Part shown: in pieces, positions 1 through 7,496 of the stretch
Position numbering within the stretch: the first letter of the stretch is position 1
Layout of the letters: every line of letters starts with the position of its first letter
Source: an uncultured Clostridium sp.
GTDB lineage: Bacteria > Bacillota > Clostridia > TANB77 > CAG-508
Reading direction: 5' to 3'
Length of the DNA stretch: 23,342 bases
NCBI GenBank assembly: GCA_900551615.1
Contig: URWN01000020.1
Span: 1 to 23,342, forward strand
Notes under the pieces: generated by a model
What the model saw: only the letters and a program-made list of their open reading frames with translations
Database searches by the model: none
What the model was told of the DNA's origin: nothing
Program-made: the position numbers and the translations under genes

Positions 1-121
1 TATAAATTAAAGATTTCTTTTTTGCAATATAATTTTAAAATGTAATATAAATGTAATATTTGGTAATACATTTAATTATTCTATATTAAAATATTATATA
101 TAAACTTATATTTATTAAATA

Positions 122-556
122 TTACAATGTCTTTATTGCATTACGTGCCATTTCATCACATCTATTATTAAACTCATTATCTGCATGGCCTTTTACTTTA
201 ATAAATTTCACTTTATGTATTTGAGTTAAATTATATATTTCTTCCCAAATCTCTTTATTTTTTACTGGTTCCTTACTTGCAGTTTTCCAATTATTTTTTT
301 TCCAATTATAAATCCATCCTTGCGAAAAACTATTTACTAAATATGCGCTATCACTATACAATTCTACTTCACATGGAAATTTTAACATTTTCAGTCCCTC
401 TAATGCTGCTGTAAGTTCCATTACATTATTTGTTGTATTATTTTTAGCACCAGATATTTCTTTTTTATTTCCATTATACATCAAAATTGCTCCCCATCCT
501 CCTGGACCAGGGTTTCCTGAACAAGCTCCATCTGTATATATAATAACTTTTTCCAT
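122..556 (-). CDS. rnhA: Ribonuclease HI
   Basis: RNase HI cleaves the RNA strand of RNA/DNA hybrids such as R-loops and residual primers in the cytoplasm. The 144-residue product has the usual single-domain length. The catalytic acidic residues appear in their family contexts: YTDGACSGNPGPGGWG at the N-terminus, the glutamate of NVMELTAAL, the aspartate of LYSDSAYLV, and the C-terminal KGHADNEFNNRCDEMA with its conserved His and Asp. The start is an ATG about 10 nt after a GAGAGGA ribosome binding site. It is divergent from tmcAL and has its own promoter at 640-668. Downstream (1-121) is AT-rich with only a weak AAATGTA/TACATTT hairpin near 49-73, so termination is unclear. Confidence 0.97.
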   Translation of the reverse strand: MEKVIIYTDGACSGNPGPGGWGAILMYNGNKKEISGAKNNTTNNVMELTAALEGLKMLKFPCEVELYSDSAYLVNSFSQGWIYNWKKNNWKTASKEPVKNKEIWEEIYNLTQIHKVKFIKVKGHADNEFNNRCDEMARNAIKTL

Positions 557-639
557 ACTCTTATTTCCTCTCTATACAATACAAGGTGCTTATTGGCTTA
601 AACAGCTTGCTTTCCTTGTTTTTTCTTTTATTTTATGTT

Positions 640-668
640 ATTATATCAATATAGTTTAAAAATAACAA
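640..668 (-). promoter_or_regulatory. rnhA promoter
   Basis: On the minus strand, TTGTTA (663-668) is followed after 17 bases by a perfect TATAAT (640-645). The transcript would carry a leader of about 75 nt before rnhA. The element overlaps the probable promoter of the divergent tmcAL gene. Confidence 0.65.
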
Positions 669-680
669 GACTTTTATAAT
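652..680 (+). promoter_or_regulatory. Probable tmcAL promoter
   Basis: A perfect TATAAT lies at 675-680 on the plus strand, 33 nt before the tmcAL ATG. The -35 at 17-bp spacing is a poor TAGTTT (652-657). It interleaves with the rnhA promoter, so the two polymerases would compete for the same DNA. Confidence 0.4.
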
Positions 681-713
681 TTATACATTAATATTTTGAA
701 AGGAGATACAAAA

Positions 714-2018
714 ATGAGCAAAGTTTTAGGAATTATTGCTGAATATAATCCATTTCATAACGGACACCTTTATCATTTAGAAACTTCTAAAAAACTAACT
801 GATGCTGACTACACTGTTGCTATAATAAGTGGAAATTTTACACAACGTGGCTCTACTTCTATTGTTGACAAATGGTCAAAAACTAAAATGGCATTAAAAA
901 ATGGCATTGACTTAGTCATAGAATTACCTGTTCTGTATTCTATTTCTAGTGCAGAAAATTTTGCTGATGGCGCTATTAAAATTTTAAATTCTTTAGGAAT
1001 TGTAGATTATTTATCTTTTGGAGCAGAAACTTCTGATATTTCTATTTTAAATAATATTGCTAATATTCTATGTTCAGAGCATGAAGAATATAAAAATTTA
1101 TTATCTATTGAATTAGAAAAAGGCTTGTCTTTTCCTAAAGCCAGAGAAAATGCCTTGCTTGATTATATAAAAAATACTGATGATAATGTTCCTGAAAATA
1201 AAATTATAGATTTTGAAAAGTATAGCAAAGTTTTATCTTCTCCTAACAATATTTTAGGAATTGAATATTTAAAAGCTTTGAAAAAATATAAAAGTTCAAT
1301 AAAGCCTGTATGTATTAGTAGATTTGCAACAGATTATAATAGTACTAAATTATCAAAAATCGAGAACTCGACTTCAAATTGTAATCCTCAAAATTTTGCA
1401 AGTGCTACCGCAATTAGAAAGCTTATTAAAAATAAAAATTTTGATGCTATTAAAACTGTTATTCCTTTAGAATCATCATCGGTCTTAATGGATTGCATAA
1501 ATTCTGGCTGTATTGTACCTGATTTAAATTGTTTTGAAAAAGAAATTATTTATACATTAAGAAAGATGTCAATTGAAGAAATTGCTAATATTCCAGATGT
1601 TTCCGAAGGACTAGAATTTTCTATTAAAAAAGCTGCTAATTCTTGTAATAATATTAATGAGTTTTTAGATATTGTAAAGTCAAAAAGATATACTATAACT
1701 AGATTACAAAGAATTCTTTTATATGCTTTGCTTGGTATTTCTAAAGAAGATATGCAACTTTCTAAAAAAGTAGAAAAACCATACATTAGAGTTCTTGGTT
1801 TTAATGATAATGGAAAAAAATTAGTTTCAGAAATTGCTACAAAAAATCCAGAATTAAAATTAATTACTTCTGTTAAAAAGTTTGTGGATAGTAATTCTAA
1901 TAAAGATTTACAAATTATATTTGATAAGGATGTTTTGGCTACTGATGTATATTCTCTTGCTTTTGAGAATAATTCTCTAGCTAATTTGGATTTTAAAAAT
2001 GGAGTTATTACATTTTAA
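714..2018 (+). CDS. tmcAL: tRNA(Met) cytidine acetate ligase TmcAL
   Basis: TmcAL makes N4-acetylcytidine at the wobble position of elongator tRNA-Met, using acetate and ATP. The N-terminus LGIIAEYNPFHNGHLYHL carries the HxGH-type nucleotidyltransferase motif (HNGH), followed by SGNFTQRGSTSIVDKW and the GAETSDI segment typical of the family (formerly UPF0348, YlbM). The length of 434 residues fits. An upstream in-frame TTG at 696 gives six extra residues, but the AAAGGAGA site at 699-706 lies inside that extension and is correctly spaced only for the ATG at 714, so I chose 714. It is the only large plus-strand gene here and converges on glgP. Confidence 0.95.
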   Translation: MSKVLGIIAEYNPFHNGHLYHLETSKKLTDADYTVAIISGNFTQRGSTSIVDKWSKTKMALKNGIDLVIELPVLYSISSAENFADGAIKILNSLGIVDYLSFGAETSDISILNNIANILCSEHEEYKNLLSIELEKGLSFPKARENALLDYIKNTDDNVPENKIIDFEKYSKVLSSPNNILGIEYLKALKKYKSSIKPVCISRFATDYNSTKLSKIENSTSNCNPQNFASATAIRKLIKNKNFDAIKTVIPLESSSVLMDCINSGCIVPDLNCFEKEIIYTLRKMSIEEIANIPDVSEGLEFSIKKAANSCNNINEFLDIVKSKRYTITRLQRILLYALLGISKEDMQLSKKVEKPYIRVLGFNDNGKKLVSEIATKNPELKLITSVKKFVDSNSNKDLQIIFDKDVLATDVYSLAFENNSLANLDFKNGVITF

Positions 2019-2055
2019 AAAGTAGTACAGTTTAAATTGTACTACTTTTCTTTTG
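2018..2055 (+). terminator. Rho-independent terminator of tmcAL
   Basis: A 12-bp perfect stem (AAAAGTAGTACA at 2018-2029, TGTACTACTTTT at 2038-2049) with an 8-nt loop starts at the last base of the stop codon. It ends in CTTTTG. The A/T ends could let it work in both directions. Confidence 0.85.
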
Positions 2056-2101
2056 TTCCCTTAACTAAAAATCAAGAAAAATATTTCGACAAAAAAGACA
2101 T

Positions 2102-2133
2102 AAAAAGTGGAACATTTTTGCACTGTCCCACTT
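2102..2133 (-). terminator. Terminator of glgP, built from a GGGACA-type repeat
   Basis: In minus-strand RNA, 2133-2124 (AAGTGGGACA) pairs with 2114-2105 (TGTTCCACTT) over 10 bp with one G-U pair. T residues continue at 2102-2106. It begins 9 nt after the glgP stop. Its core (GGGACA, AAAAATGT, TTCC/TCCC) resembles the repeat cluster at 12801-12904. Confidence 0.75.
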
Positions 2134-2141
2134 GTTCCATT

Positions 2142-4709
2142 TTAATCAGTAATCCATTTTACTAAATTAAGGTTTTCTGAATCTAACAACATTTCATGCT
2201 TTGGCATAACTCTAAATGTATAACCATAATTTCCACCTGTTCTTAATTCTATTTTTGTTGTATATTCATATATTTTATTTTCTTCATCTTTTGATGTTAA
2301 CTTCATTGGAATAATACTTACATTTTCAACTATACCATTGTCTAATATTTTTCCATAATAACATTGTGCTTCAATATTATCTACACTTATATTTGGAAGT
2401 TTCACTTCACATTTTACTTCAATATTGTTTCCTGCATCCATCGTTATATTATTTAAGTTATTTTTTTGTGTAATTTTTATGTCTTTCCAATTTATATATA
2501 AATTCTTTTTCCATAAATTGAATTCTGCAACATTATCAATATTTTCATAATATTTTTTTGTTAGATTACATAATGGCATATATAAGTTATTTGTGTAATC
2601 TACAAGCATTCTTGATGTACTGTATTTTCCACCTGTTGATGTTATAGAATTTTTCATTATTCTCATCCATTTTTCTGAAATTCCATTTTCATCTTTATCA
2701 TAATATGTTGGTATTATTTTTTCTTCTAATGTTCTATACATACTTTGACTATCTGCATCATCTTGTTCTTCATATGATGTAAATTCCGCATTTGTTCCTA
2801 TTGTCCATCCATTTTCTTGGTTATAGCCTTCAGCCCACCATCCGTCTAATACACTAAAGTTTATAACTCCATTTACAGATGCTTTTTGTCCACTTGTTCC
2901 TGATGCTTCCATAGGTCTTCTTGGATTATTTAACCATACATCTACACCACTTACTAAATATCTTGACATTGCTATATTGTAATTTTCTAGTAAGAATATT
3001 TTTCCTTTAAATTGTGGCATCATTGATATTTCATGTATTCTTTTTATTAAGTCCTGTCCTTCTTTATCTGCTGGATGTGCTTTTCCTGCAAATATTAATT
3101 GAACTGGCCTTTCTGCATTATTTAAAATTTGTGTTATTCTTTCTAAGTCTCTAAATATTAATGTTGCCCTTTTGTATGTTGCAAATCTTCTTGCAAAACC
3201 TATTGTTAATGCATTTGGATTTAATTTTGATGTTATATCATTTATTTCTTCATAGCTATATCCTGATCTTCTTAATCTATTTGTTGTGCTTTCTTTTACT
3301 ATTTCTAATAATTTTTGTTTTCTTTTTTGATGAATTTCCCATAATTCTTTGTTTGGTATATTATTTATATTTTCCCATACTTCATCTTTATAAATATTGT
3401 CTTGCCAATATGGTATTAAGTATTTATTATATAATTCTTTTAATGATGGAGCAAGCCATGAACATGTATGTATACCATTTGTTACATATGTTATTGGTGA
3501 TTCATTTGCTGCTATTTCAGGCCATACATCTCCAAATAATTCTCTTGAAACTGCACCATGCAATTTACTTACACCATTTTTCTTTCCTGCTACTTTTAAT
3601 GCTAATATTCCCATGTTAAATCCTGGCTCTAGGTCTGTACATGGTTTCATTCCTAATTTTAAGAATTCTTCTCTTTCTAATCCTAATCTAGGCCAAAATT
3701 CTTTGAAATATTTTTCTACCAATGCTATTGGGAATATATCATTTCCTGCTGGTACTGGTGTATGTGTTGTAAATACAGTTTTAGAACTTGCTATATCTTT
3801 TGCTACTTCAAATGATACTTTCTTTTCTTTTATAATATTTTTTATTAATTCTAATATCAAAAATGCTGAGTGTCCTTCATTCATATGGTATACAGTTGGA
3901 TTTAATCCTAATGCTCTTGTTAATAAGTTTGTTCCTCCCATTCCAAGAACAATTTCTTGTTTTATTCTCATTTCTTGGTCTCCACCATATAATTTTAAAG
4001 TAACTTCTCTATCTTCTGGTTTGTTCTCATCTATATCTGAATCTAATAAATATAATTTAATTCTTCCAACATTTATTTGCCATACTTTTAAATATATTTT
4101 TCTTTTTTCAAATTTTACATATATTTTTAGTTCATCACCGTTTTCATCTTTTACTGGATTTATTGGTAAATTACTTAAATCTATATTATTGTATTCTGTT
4201 TCTTGGTCTCCATATCCATTTATTTTTTGATGAAAATATCCATTTTTATATAATAGTCCTACAGCTACTAATGGAATTCCTAAATCACTTGCTGATTTTA
4301 AGTGATCTCCTGATAATATTCCAAGTCCTCCAGAGTATATTGGGATTGTTTGATCTAATCCATATTCTGCTGAAAAATAAGCTATTAAGTCTTTTTTATT
4401 TTCTGGATATTTATTTGAAAACCATGTATTTTTACTTGTTACATAATCGTCAAATTCTTTTGCAAGTCTATCATATTCTTTTAAAAATTCTTGATTTGTT
4501 GCTACTGCTTCTAATCTATCTTGTGATACTTGTTTTAAGAATTTTACTGGATTTTTTTCGCATGTTTCCCATAAATCTCTATCTATCATTTTAAATAGCC
4601 TTAAAAATTCTGTGTTCCATGACCACCATAAATTATTTGCTATTTCTGATAGTTTTCCTATTCTTTTTGGTAATTGTGGATTTACCGTTATTTTGTTAAA
4701 TATGTACAT
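2142..4709 (-). CDS. glgP: Alpha-glucan (glycogen/maltodextrin) phosphorylase
   Basis: A GT35-family phosphorylase that releases glucose-1-phosphate from alpha-1,4-glucans using pyridoxal phosphate. The 855-residue product starts with the DUF3417-type N-terminal region (LPKRIGKLSEIANNLWWSWN), which marks the archaeal/Thermotoga-type subfamily rather than the E. coli GlgP/MalP type. The PLP-binding lysine is predicted as Lys609 in MEASGTSGQKASVNG, followed by NFSVLDGWWAEGYN. Other family segments are YFSAEYGLDQTIPIYSGGLG, HMNEGHSAF, TTHTPVPAGND and FARRFATYKR. The start has an AAGGAGGAAAT site 5 nt upstream. A small basic-protein gene ends 59 bp upstream with no terminator between, so co-transcription from the promoter at 5195-5223 is likely. 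No other glycogen genes are nearby. Confidence 0.96.
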   Translation of the reverse strand: MYIFNKITVNPQLPKRIGKLSEIANNLWWSWNTEFLRLFKMIDRDLWETCEKNPVKFLKQVSQDRLEAVATNQEFLKEYDRLAKEFDDYVTSKNTWFSNKYPENKKDLIAYFSAEYGLDQTIPIYSGGLGILSGDHLKSASDLGIPLVAVGLLYKNGYFHQKINGYGDQETEYNNIDLSNLPINPVKDENGDELKIYVKFEKRKIYLKVWQINVGRIKLYLLDSDIDENKPEDREVTLKLYGGDQEMRIKQEIVLGMGGTNLLTRALGLNPTVYHMNEGHSAFLILELIKNIIKEKKVSFEVAKDIASSKTVFTTHTPVPAGNDIFPIALVEKYFKEFWPRLGLEREEFLKLGMKPCTDLEPGFNMGILALKVAGKKNGVSKLHGAVSRELFGDVWPEIAANESPITYVTNGIHTCSWLAPSLKELYNKYLIPYWQDNIYKDEVWENINNIPNKELWEIHQKRKQKLLEIVKESTTNRLRRSGYSYEEINDITSKLNPNALTIGFARRFATYKRATLIFRDLERITQILNNAERPVQLIFAGKAHPADKEGQDLIKRIHEISMMPQFKGKIFLLENYNIAMSRYLVSGVDVWLNNPRRPMEASGTSGQKASVNGVINFSVLDGWWAEGYNQENGWTIGTNAEFTSYEEQDDADSQSMYRTLEEKIIPTYYDKDENGISEKWMRIMKNSITSTGGKYSTSRMLVDYTNNLYMPLCNLTKKYYENIDNVAEFNLWKKNLYINWKDIKITQKNNLNNITMDAGNNIEVKCEVKLPNISVDNIEAQCYYGKILDNGIVENVSIIPMKLTSKDEENKIYEYTTKIELRTGGNYGYTFRVMPKHEMLLDSENLNLVKWITD

Positions 4710-4768
4710 TTTTATTTCCTCCTTGGTATTTTTATAAACAATTTTATTTTTTGTTTTATCTTCTTCTA

Positions 4769-5143
4769 CTATCTTCCATCTGAGTTTCTTTCCTGATATC
4801 TTCTTTCTTCAATTTTTGCCGAATATTCTTGTGCTTCACTATATTTTTTATAACCTGCTTTTTGGTTTAATGTCTTTTTAAATTCTCTTACCCTACCTCT
4901 TTCTGAACCTTCTAAAAGATGAACATTATTTAAGCTTGCTTTTTCTCTTTCATACGCTTGCTGTGGAGTTATCAATTTATCCGTTGTTTCTTTTTTTCTT
5001 TTTGATTGCCTTTTTTTCTCCTGCTGCCCTTTTTTCTTCTTTTCAAATTTTTCATCTTTTGATAGTTCTTCTTTGTAATATGTATTAAAAGAATTTATAT
5101 ATTCTATTCTTTTTATTCTATTTATTCTTTTTTCAGCATCCAT
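4769..5143 (-). CDS. Lysine-rich hypothetical protein
   Basis: I do not recognise this 124-residue protein. It is strongly charged and probably alpha-helical or coiled coil, with a KKKKGQQEKKRQSKRKK block near residues 35-52. A central segment DKLITPQQAYEREKASLNNVHLLEG is less basic and may be a folded or peptide-like motif, and the C-terminus is again charged (AKIEERRYQERNSDGR). There is no signal peptide, transmembrane helix or metal motif. The start has an AAAGGAGACA site 7 nt upstream. The promoter at 5195-5223 fits well, and glgP follows closely downstream. The basic block could bind nucleic acid or ribosomes, but that is only inference. Confidence 0.75.
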   Translation of the reverse strand: MDAEKRINRIKRIEYINSFNTYYKEELSKDEKFEKKKKGQQEKKRQSKRKKETTDKLITPQQAYEREKASLNNVHLLEGSERGRVREFKKTLNQKAGYKKYSEAQEYSAKIEERRYQERNSDGR

Positions 5144-5194
5144 TGAACTTGTCTCCTTTTTACTGTTTTTCCTTCTTGCTATTTTTTCTTTTAT

Positions 5195-5223
5195 ATTATA
5201 ATAATAATTTTAAAAAAGTACAA
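5195..5223 (-). promoter_or_regulatory. Promoter of the 4769-5143 gene and probably glgP
   Basis: TTGTAC (5218-5223) and a perfect TATAAT (5195-5200) are 17 bp apart on the minus strand. The -35 lies inside the downstream arm of the terminator hairpin of the preceding gene. Confidence 0.65.
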
Positions 5224-5252
5224 GTCTTTTTTTATAAAACTTATACTTTTTT
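5212..5252 (-). terminator. Terminator of the prepilin/FGE-like gene
   Basis: A 14-bp stem (5212-5225 with 5239-5252, containing one T-G pair in minus-strand RNA) with a 13-nt loop, ending in a T-rich run. It lies 3 nt beyond the stop codon of the out-of-frame tail (5256-5258). That placement supports 5256, not 5359, as the ancestral gene end. Confidence 0.7.
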
Positions 5253-5255
5253 ATT

Positions 5256-5400
5256 TTATTTTTCTACAAGTACTGAGCGAAATCCATCATTAGGATGAGT
5301 TATTCCAACGTTTGACCAGAAAGAAAAAACTCCCGTTCCCAAATCAGCCATAGCATAACTAGAACCACGATTTAAAAATGGTGCAATTCCGTACCATATA
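5256..5400 (-). pseudogene. Out-of-frame C-terminal end of the FGE-like domain
   Basis: In the frame one base later, the sequence reads APFLNRGSSYAMADLGTG, then VFSFWSNVGITHPNDGFRSV, then LVEK. This matches the usual last segment of FGE/SUMF1-like domains (a RGGSY-like motif, then GFR-V-V at the end). The 1642-bp span from 5256 to 6897 is one base more than a multiple of three, so one inserted base (or two deleted) around 5381-5400 would restore a 546-547-residue protein. It could be a true mutation, phase variation or a sequencing error. Confidence 0.8.
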
Positions 5401-6897
5401 ATTAGAATATTCTTTATTCCAACTATTTGTATTATTAGCCCTATAAGACGTTTCCAAAATTGCATCTCCAAAACCATATACTGTAGATTTTAAATTTCCA
5501 TAATTACTACCTGTATCCGTTAAATCATAAGGATATACTGTTACATACTTTGTATTCCAATTCTTATACCCATTTTCATTTACATTTAAATTAGCATATG
5601 ACGCCCCGTAATTATTTATACTAATACTTCCATTTGATATATATGCTGATACATGTTCCCATACACATCCACCTAAATCAAATATGCCACTCATATTATT
5701 GGTACTACTTGCCGATACTCCATTTGGAGTTTTATCTGAATATCCAGTAACCGCATATATTAGCTTAGAATTCAAATTATTTAAATTTTGTTTATTTGCA
5801 GTTACCTCTACTCCATTTCTTCCATATATGCTTTGTGTTAAATAAGCAACAGCTCCCCACTCACTATTCTTCATTTGATGAGAATCAGTTTTGTTAGAAT
5901 TTAATCCATAAAAATTGCTTGCTTTTGCTATTTCTTGCGATATTGTATACGCATCTCCAGTACTTATCATATTATAAGCATATGTTAATGGTTTAAATAC
6001 TGGATATGATAGTTTTTGATTTGAATACGCTGTATTTGAAAAGTCTTGAGACAATGCATTCACTTTAAACTCTTCATAATATGATGTATAATACTTATCT
6101 GAATATTTTACATTTGCTATATTTATTGTTGGTTCTATTATTGTTCCATCACTTGAAACTGTTTGTGTACATTCTTGGAATCCTGCTGCATATTTTGCAA
6201 CCCAATATCCTGGTATTTCTTTATCCCATTCACCATTCATAAAATGATTATTTTTTCCTTTTTCTGAACCATCTGTAAAACTTGGATGTACCACATATGC
6301 TGACATTGTTTCACCTGTTGTTTCCGGATATGTTTGGCTTATTTCTGTATTATTCTCATCTTTATTTGATGTTCCTTGTAAAAATTTTACTGATATTTTT
6401 CCTGCTGTACTTGTATAACGTCCACTTTCTATTTTATATGCATATCTTGGTATCCATACCCAATATGCTGTGATATTTCCATCACTATCTTTTGTTACTG
6501 CATTTGCCCATTCTTGTTTACTATAATCATACCAATTATCTTGGTTGTCAGCATTTACTTCAGTTTCTTTTCCAGATTCATCCCAGTATATTCCGGTCAT
6601 TCCATACATTAATTGTGGACTATTAACTTTTTTTGTATTGTTCCAACTACCATCAGCATGTAATGTTTTCACATTTCCTGAAACATATTTATTTAATTCA
6701 TCTTCATATTCATTTAATGTTTTTGCTTGGTTTTCTTCAGCATTTTGCATTTTTTCTTTAGCCTCATTTGCTTTTTGAAATAATCCTGTATTTGTCAATG
6801 CTTGTATTGATATTGTTGCCAAAATAAGCAATATAATTATTGTTATTACCAATGCTACCAGTGTAATTCCTTTGTTAAATTTATCTTTTGCTTTCAT
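5359..6897 (-). CDS. Prepilin-like protein with formylglycine-generating-enzyme (SUMF1)-like domain, frameshifted at the 3' end
   Basis: 512 residues as read. The N-terminus has a prepilin-type sequence: basic MKAKDKFNK, then G10, then the hydrophobic ITLVALVITIIILLILA. It lacks the usual Glu at +5 (Ala15 instead). A charged helix (residues 37-70) follows, then a domain with GYWVAKYAAGF, SEWGAVAYLTQSIYG and NNMSGIFDLGGCVWEHVSAYI, which resembles the FGE-sulfatase/SUMF1 fold. Similar prepilin plus FGE-like proteins are common in gut Clostridia. They are presumably surface proteins, function unknown. The expected C-terminal motif is encoded in another frame (5256-5400), so this reading frame ends early in a missense tail (TIFKSWF). 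The start has a TTAGGAGGAATAA site 4-5 nt upstream. Confidence 0.85.
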   Translation of the reverse strand: MKAKDKFNKGITLVALVITIIILLILATISIQALTNTGLFQKANEAKEKMQNAEENQAKTLNEYEDELNKYVSGNVKTLHADGSWNNTKKVNSPQLMYGMTGIYWDESGKETEVNADNQDNWYDYSKQEWANAVTKDSDGNITAYWVWIPRYAYKIESGRYTSTAGKISVKFLQGTSNKDENNTEISQTYPETTGETMSAYVVHPSFTDGSEKGKNNHFMNGEWDKEIPGYWVAKYAAGFQECTQTVSSDGTIIEPTINIANVKYSDKYYTSYYEEFKVNALSQDFSNTAYSNQKLSYPVFKPLTYAYNMISTGDAYTISQEIAKASNFYGLNSNKTDSHQMKNSEWGAVAYLTQSIYGRNGVEVTANKQNLNNLNSKLIYAVTGYSDKTPNGVSASSTNNMSGIFDLGGCVWEHVSAYISNGSISINNYGASYANLNVNENGYKNWNTKYVTVYPYDLTDTGSNYGNLKSTVYGFGDAILETSYRANNTNSWNKEYSNYMVRNCTIFKSWF

Positions 6898-7051
6898 ATT
6901 TATTCCTCCTAAATTAAAAATATTTTTTACTAACTATAAATTTTACTCATAATTTATTTTGTACATTTTATAAATTTATATACTAATATACAATTAATGA
7001 TTTTTCCTTATAAATATCACCTTCTTATTTAAAAAATATATTACTATAAAT

Positions 7052-7080
7052 ATACTAACATTAAAAAAGAAAAAGTGCAA
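7052..7080 (-). promoter_or_regulatory. Possible promoter of the prepilin/FGE-like gene
   Basis: TTGCAC (7075-7080) and TAGTAT (7052-7057) have 17-bp spacing on the minus strand. This would give a leader of about 150 nt, in which I see no recognisable riboswitch. The base composition is so AT-rich that chance matches are possible. Confidence 0.4.
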
Positions 7081-7170
7081 TACTTTTGTCTGGTATTTTT
7101 TAAAACATTTTTGTGAGACAATTATTACTAGCAACAACATGCTAAAAATAAAAATATCGGAGGAATGAAT

Positions 7171-7383
7171 ATGTTTGAAGTATCAAAATATAAAAAAAGT
7201 AATGTAAAAATATCAATAAGATTACCTGAAAATATGAACGAAACTTTAAAGAAAATAGCCAAAAAAGAAAATATGAGTTTTAATAATGTCATTGTTAGTT
7301 GTATTCAAAATTCACTAGATGAAATGGATTTAAATAAGTATAAAAATGTCGAAATTATAGAATCCAAGGAACTTAAAGTTTAA
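7171..7383 (+). CDS. Small ribbon-helix-helix (Arc/CopG-like) protein
   Basis: A 70-residue protein with a predicted beta strand (VKISIRLPENM) followed by two helices (NETLKKIAKKENMS and FNNVIVSCIQNSLDEM). This is the pattern of Arc/MetJ/CopG-type ribbon-helix-helix DNA-binding proteins, which act as dimeric repressors and often as antitoxins. Two ATGs occur at 7165 and 7171. The GGAGG at 7159-7163 is 1 nt from the first but 7 nt from the second, so 7171 is the start. It stands alone, with no toxin-like gene beside it, between the prepilin gene and the ATPase. It may regulate itself or its divergent neighbour. Confidence 0.8.
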   Translation: MFEVSKYKKSNVKISIRLPENMNETLKKIAKKENMSFNNVIVSCIQNSLDEMDLNKYKNVEIIESKELKV

Positions 7384-7441
7384 CTATAACTTATCAACTT
7401 TTAATAGCATTGCATATGAATTTTAAAACTTTTTCAAATAT

Positions 7442-7486
7442 AAAAAGCACTCCATAACTACAAAAATAGTATGTTGTGCTTTTTTA
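7442..7486. terminator. Bidirectional terminator between the RHH gene and the ATPase gene
   Basis: AAAAAGCAC (7442-7450) pairs with GTGCTTTTT (7476-7484), and an inner CATAACTA/TAGTATG pairing extends the hairpin. A-runs on the left and T-runs on the right serve both converging genes. Confidence 0.8.
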
Positions 7487-7496
7487 TACACTTGTT

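Noticed and set aside
3397..4230. Long plus-strand open frame (277 codons) opposite glgP
   Set aside because: It lies fully antisense to a well-conserved phosphorylase gene, has no ribosome binding site, and its translation is low-complexity Phe/Leu/Ser-rich as expected from the complement of AT-rich coding DNA.
5360..5400. Programmed -1 ribosomal frameshift at the TTTTTAAA run in the FGE-like gene
   Set aside because: The conserved tail is in the +1 frame, not -1, and the run does not fit the X XXY YYZ pattern in the gene frame.
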